Source of the DNA: Paramacrobiotus metropolitanus
Lineage: Eukaryota; Tardigrada; Eutardigrada; Parachela; Macrobiotidae
Direction: 5' to 3'
Length of the DNA stretch: 64,000 bases
NCBI RefSeq assembly: GCF_019649055.1
Contig: NW_026570249.1
Span: 310,001-374,000 of the forward strand
The notes beneath the pieces are model-generated. The model was not told the origin of the DNA and ran no database searches. It saw only the letters and a list, made by a program, of their open reading frames with translations. The position numbers and the translations under genes are program-made. Positions 61,623-64,000 of the stretch are shown here, piece after piece. Within the stretch, counting starts at the first letter, position 1, and each line of letters begins with the position of its first letter.

Positions 61623-63789
61623 TCATTTTCTAGAGTTCACAGATAACTGTGCAGTAGCCAGCCAGTACGTGGTAACTGACCCCTTTCCCTTGATCTCAAT
61701 TGTCCCACGTCTTTCGGTCTGAAATTCTGGAAAATGTTCCTTCAACAGCGTAAAAGTGCTCTCGCTGATGTGAATTCGTGAATCATCACTGTACATCAGC
61801 ATCCTAGATGCGGTATTCACTGTATCACCAAACCTGCAATAACAAAACAAAATTGTTGGAGCTTCCTTGTAAATCAATGTACTGTACAATACATATAACA
61901 GCAGCTGTTATCAGAAATTAAGTGGTTAATTGGCTGTTATATATGATGTCTCGTAACCTCATGCGATTCCGGTATTTTAAAAATGCCTTTAAAATTCATT
62001 TCACAGTAATCGTAATCGCACACTACTTACAGGCAATAACGTGGAGCCTTATGACCCACGACACCGGCAGCACATGAGCCAGTATGTATCCCGGATCGCA
62101 GAGACGTTCCATCAAATAACACTCCAAATGAAGAGTAGGCATCTAGCAAGCAAAAGGCAAGTTCACAAATTTCTTTTCCATGGGCGTGTCCGTTTCTCAG
62201 GGGTATACCGCTCACAACCTAAAGATATTATAAAAATTCACTATCCGTATTTAGAAAAGGAACCAATAATTCATACCATGTAAGAATCTTTTATGGTCTC
62301 AACCTTGTACACATCAAACCTTGACAGCACCGTGTCGAATGCTGTATAAACCTACAGAAATAGATTTACAGAAAACAAAAAACTCCGTTATCTGCAAGAA
62401 AATTCAAATAATAAATTAAATAATTTTTTAGAAAATATATATACACAGGTATCACTTGGCCCAAATATGCTGCTACAGAACGTCGCATATCGTTGGTCAA
62501 AATTATTACGTCATTCAGGAACATCATGACGAAAGCCGGTTTGCTGTTTTTCACAACCTCTTTGAATCCTCCGATTTCTCTAGGATGACGTAATAATTAA
62601 GTACTTTGGAGGCACAAAGGGGTCAATTTGTAGGCAAGCAGCTCACGTAAAAAGAATGGTTGCTAAACCAAACGTTTCCGGCTCCGGCACTGTTCCTTTC
62701 CGCAGTAAATCGATATGCTTACTACGATTATTAAGCAGAAAGAATATGACGTCGTTGCATTCATACTCTTATTATTTAATTAATAAAGCGGTATCAAAGA
62801 TCATTACGTTGGCAACATTTCCCGCAGCAGTATATCGCATTTCCGCTGTTCGTCTACAAGGGCAATTGTCCTCACAGCAACCTGATGATCCAGCTCCATG
62901 GTGTAGTTTTCTAACCGGCGAATAATTCGCTCAAGTAGATGAGTATCTTCCATGCGCCCGGCGTTCAATCCAACAGCTGCCGTGACCTTTCGGGTTAGAC
63001 TGCTCATATCCGATATTGTCGTCGCTGAAGATCCTTCCACGCATTGTTTTAAAAGCGGTACCACTTTAGAAAATTTTGGCGGAATTGAATCTTGTGATTG
63101 TTCGTTGGTAGTGGATTTAAATTTCTCTACAAACGTAATACGACAGTACATGGTAAATATAGTAAACAGTAAAAGTGTTGTACATGGTAAATATTGTACG
63201 ACTATAACTGTTCACGTGCGAATTTTGTGCATCCGCGGAAAATTTTTGTGGGATCATATTCATTATAAATGCCGTAATTCTATAATTTTATTAAGTGCAG
63301 TGTAGTCGTACCTAAACTGGCGAAGCGATCTTCGAAAGTGATTACGTGCAACAAAATAAGTCCCACCGCACGGATGTCACGATTGTTGCCGTCAGTGAAG
63401 TCGGCAGTTTCCTGACTGATTAACTTCCTGAGTTTGTTGAAACCTGTTTCACCGATCTTTAAGGTAAAATGCTTATCAACGTAGCAGCACTGACTGGACA
63501 GATTTCCGTGATATCGAATTGAAGATTGCACAATTGCCTTGACACCCTAAATCAAACGTGACAAGGAAGACAGCAACTGTAGTTATCCGTACACTTTGTT
63601 GTCACTGCTTACTTTTAGCACGTCGAATATTAACGCAATTTGCAAATCGTAATCTAGAGTCATTTGGGGCAATAATGACGTGAGGGCACCGCGTTGAACA
63701 AAGTCGCTGACGAAGTACACGTGTAATCCACTATCGGAGACGGTTAACCCGAGAAATCGATTTATGCTGGGATGATCCAAGCGGCGAAG
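61623..63789 (-). CDS. Receptor-type guanylate cyclase, pseudokinase and catalytic region (5' part outside window)
   Basis: Eight exons: 63789-63613, 63546-63312, 63126-62808, 62721-62647, 62579-62510, 62351-62277, 62218-62031 and 61833-61623. The first two encode the kinase-homology domain (LRRLDHPSINRFLGL; HGNLSSQCCYVDKHFTLKI, which lacks the HRD aspartate, as in all receptor cyclases). The dimerisation helix is LLERIIRRLENYTMELDHQV. The class III cyclase domain runs LLRKGTVPEPETF, ATILFTEIGGF, FDVYKVETIKDSYMVVSGIP, RSGIHTGSCAAGVVG, PRYCLFGDTVNTASRM. Guanine-selecting Glu (VETI) and Cys (RYCL) and the Asn/Arg of NTASR are kept, as is the second metal Asp (KDSYM). The first metal Asp of FSDIVGF is replaced by Glu (FTEIGGF). 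It makes cGMP from GTP at the membrane. The extracellular and transmembrane exons lie beyond base 64000. Confidence 0.9.
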
Positions 63790-64000
63790 CTGCAAGAGGA
63801 ATGAGTGGACATGATCGTATCAGTACGTACTGCCTTTTAATTTGTTATGTGTAATTAATCATGTAAGCATGCAACTGTTCAAAAATTCATTTTATTTACA
63901 GTTACGGATAAAACGCCCACCGCCGAGAAGAGAGATCTCTACACCAAAAAAGGCAAAGGACACTGAGTTATAAGGCGATTTCTAAATACGTACATGGTTT
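63790..64000. other. Intron of the guanylate cyclase gene at window edge
   Basis: Upstream (minus) of the acceptor CTTGCAG at 63790. A short piece at about 63943-63909 is bounded by AG and GT on the minus strand and could be a small exon, but its reading does not resemble the kinase glycine-loop region and it is not called. Confidence 0.3.

Noticed and set aside
63909-63943. Candidate 35-nt exon of the guanylate cyclase near the window edge
   Set aside because: It has AG and GT borders, but no frame resembles the expected pseudokinase sequence.
1-64000. CRISPR arrays, prokaryotic operons or integrated virus
   Set aside because: No spaced identical repeats, no Shine-Dalgarno-led polycistrons and no viral structural or polymerase genes are seen; spliced animal genes fill the window.

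Overview
The window is a gene-dense piece of a small animal genome. It has spliced protein genes with short introns (mostly 60-600 bp), both strands in use, and closely spaced convergent or divergent neighbours. The gene set is metazoan: GPR137, CDR2, nucleoprotein TPR, DNA polymerase eta, mitochondrial bS18, receptor guanylate cyclase, ionotropic glutamate receptor ligand domains and an animal-type FLYWCH/MULE transposon. Intron size and density would fit a tardigrade or another compact ecdysozoan genome, but the sequence alone does not prove the lineage. Gene models were assembled by hand from reading frames, GT-AG (and one GC-AG) sites and family alignment from memory, so exon edges can be off by a few codons.

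Layout. 0.7-4.5 kb (+): a coiled-coil protein whose reading frame runs through an in-frame TGA into a degenerate cyclophilin domain. 5.6-9.0 kb (-): a GPR137-type seven-helix membrane protein. 9-14.9 kb: no convincing gene, but an 89-bp inverted-repeat pair 2.2 kb apart that encloses a nested TA-flanked mariner-type element. 15-19.4 kb (+): a CDR2/CDR2L coiled-coil gene. 21.6-22.4 kb (+): a 75-residue secreted peptide with a helix-turn-helix-like segment. 23.0-26.7 kb (-): a leucine-rich-repeat surface protein with a probable GPI signal. 27.4-31.9 kb (-): a TPR-like paralogue carrying an unrelated N-terminus. 33.3-42.0 kb (-): the full-length TPR/Megator gene. 42.4-47.15 kb: a Mutator-like element with a 9-bp target duplication and long subrepeat-built inverted ends. 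Its transposase is broken by a frameshift and by a hAT-type MITE with an 8-bp target duplication. 47.4-50.2 kb (+): DNA polymerase eta. 50.5-56.0 kb (-): two paralogous ionotropic-glutamate-receptor ligand-binding domains in which S1 and S2 are joined without any channel segment; the first is complete and secreted, the second truncated. 57.1 kb (+): tRNA-Glu(CTC). 58.0-59.2 kb (-): a basic protein of unknown family. 59.9-61.3 kb (+): mitochondrial ribosomal protein bS18m. 61.6 kb to the window edge (-): the pseudokinase and catalytic half of a receptor guanylate cyclase.

The genes do not form one pathway. TPR and polymerase eta are divergent neighbours whose shared upstream region was split by the Mutator-like element. 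The unknown basic protein and bS18m are divergent 0.7 kb apart. TPR/TPR-like and the two glutamate-receptor domains are local tandem duplications. The most novel points are the naturally channel-less glutamate receptor domains with 16-nt and 13-nt microexons, the chimeric TPR duplicate, the secreted helix-turn-helix peptide, and the coiled-coil/cyclophilin gene with its in-frame TGA.
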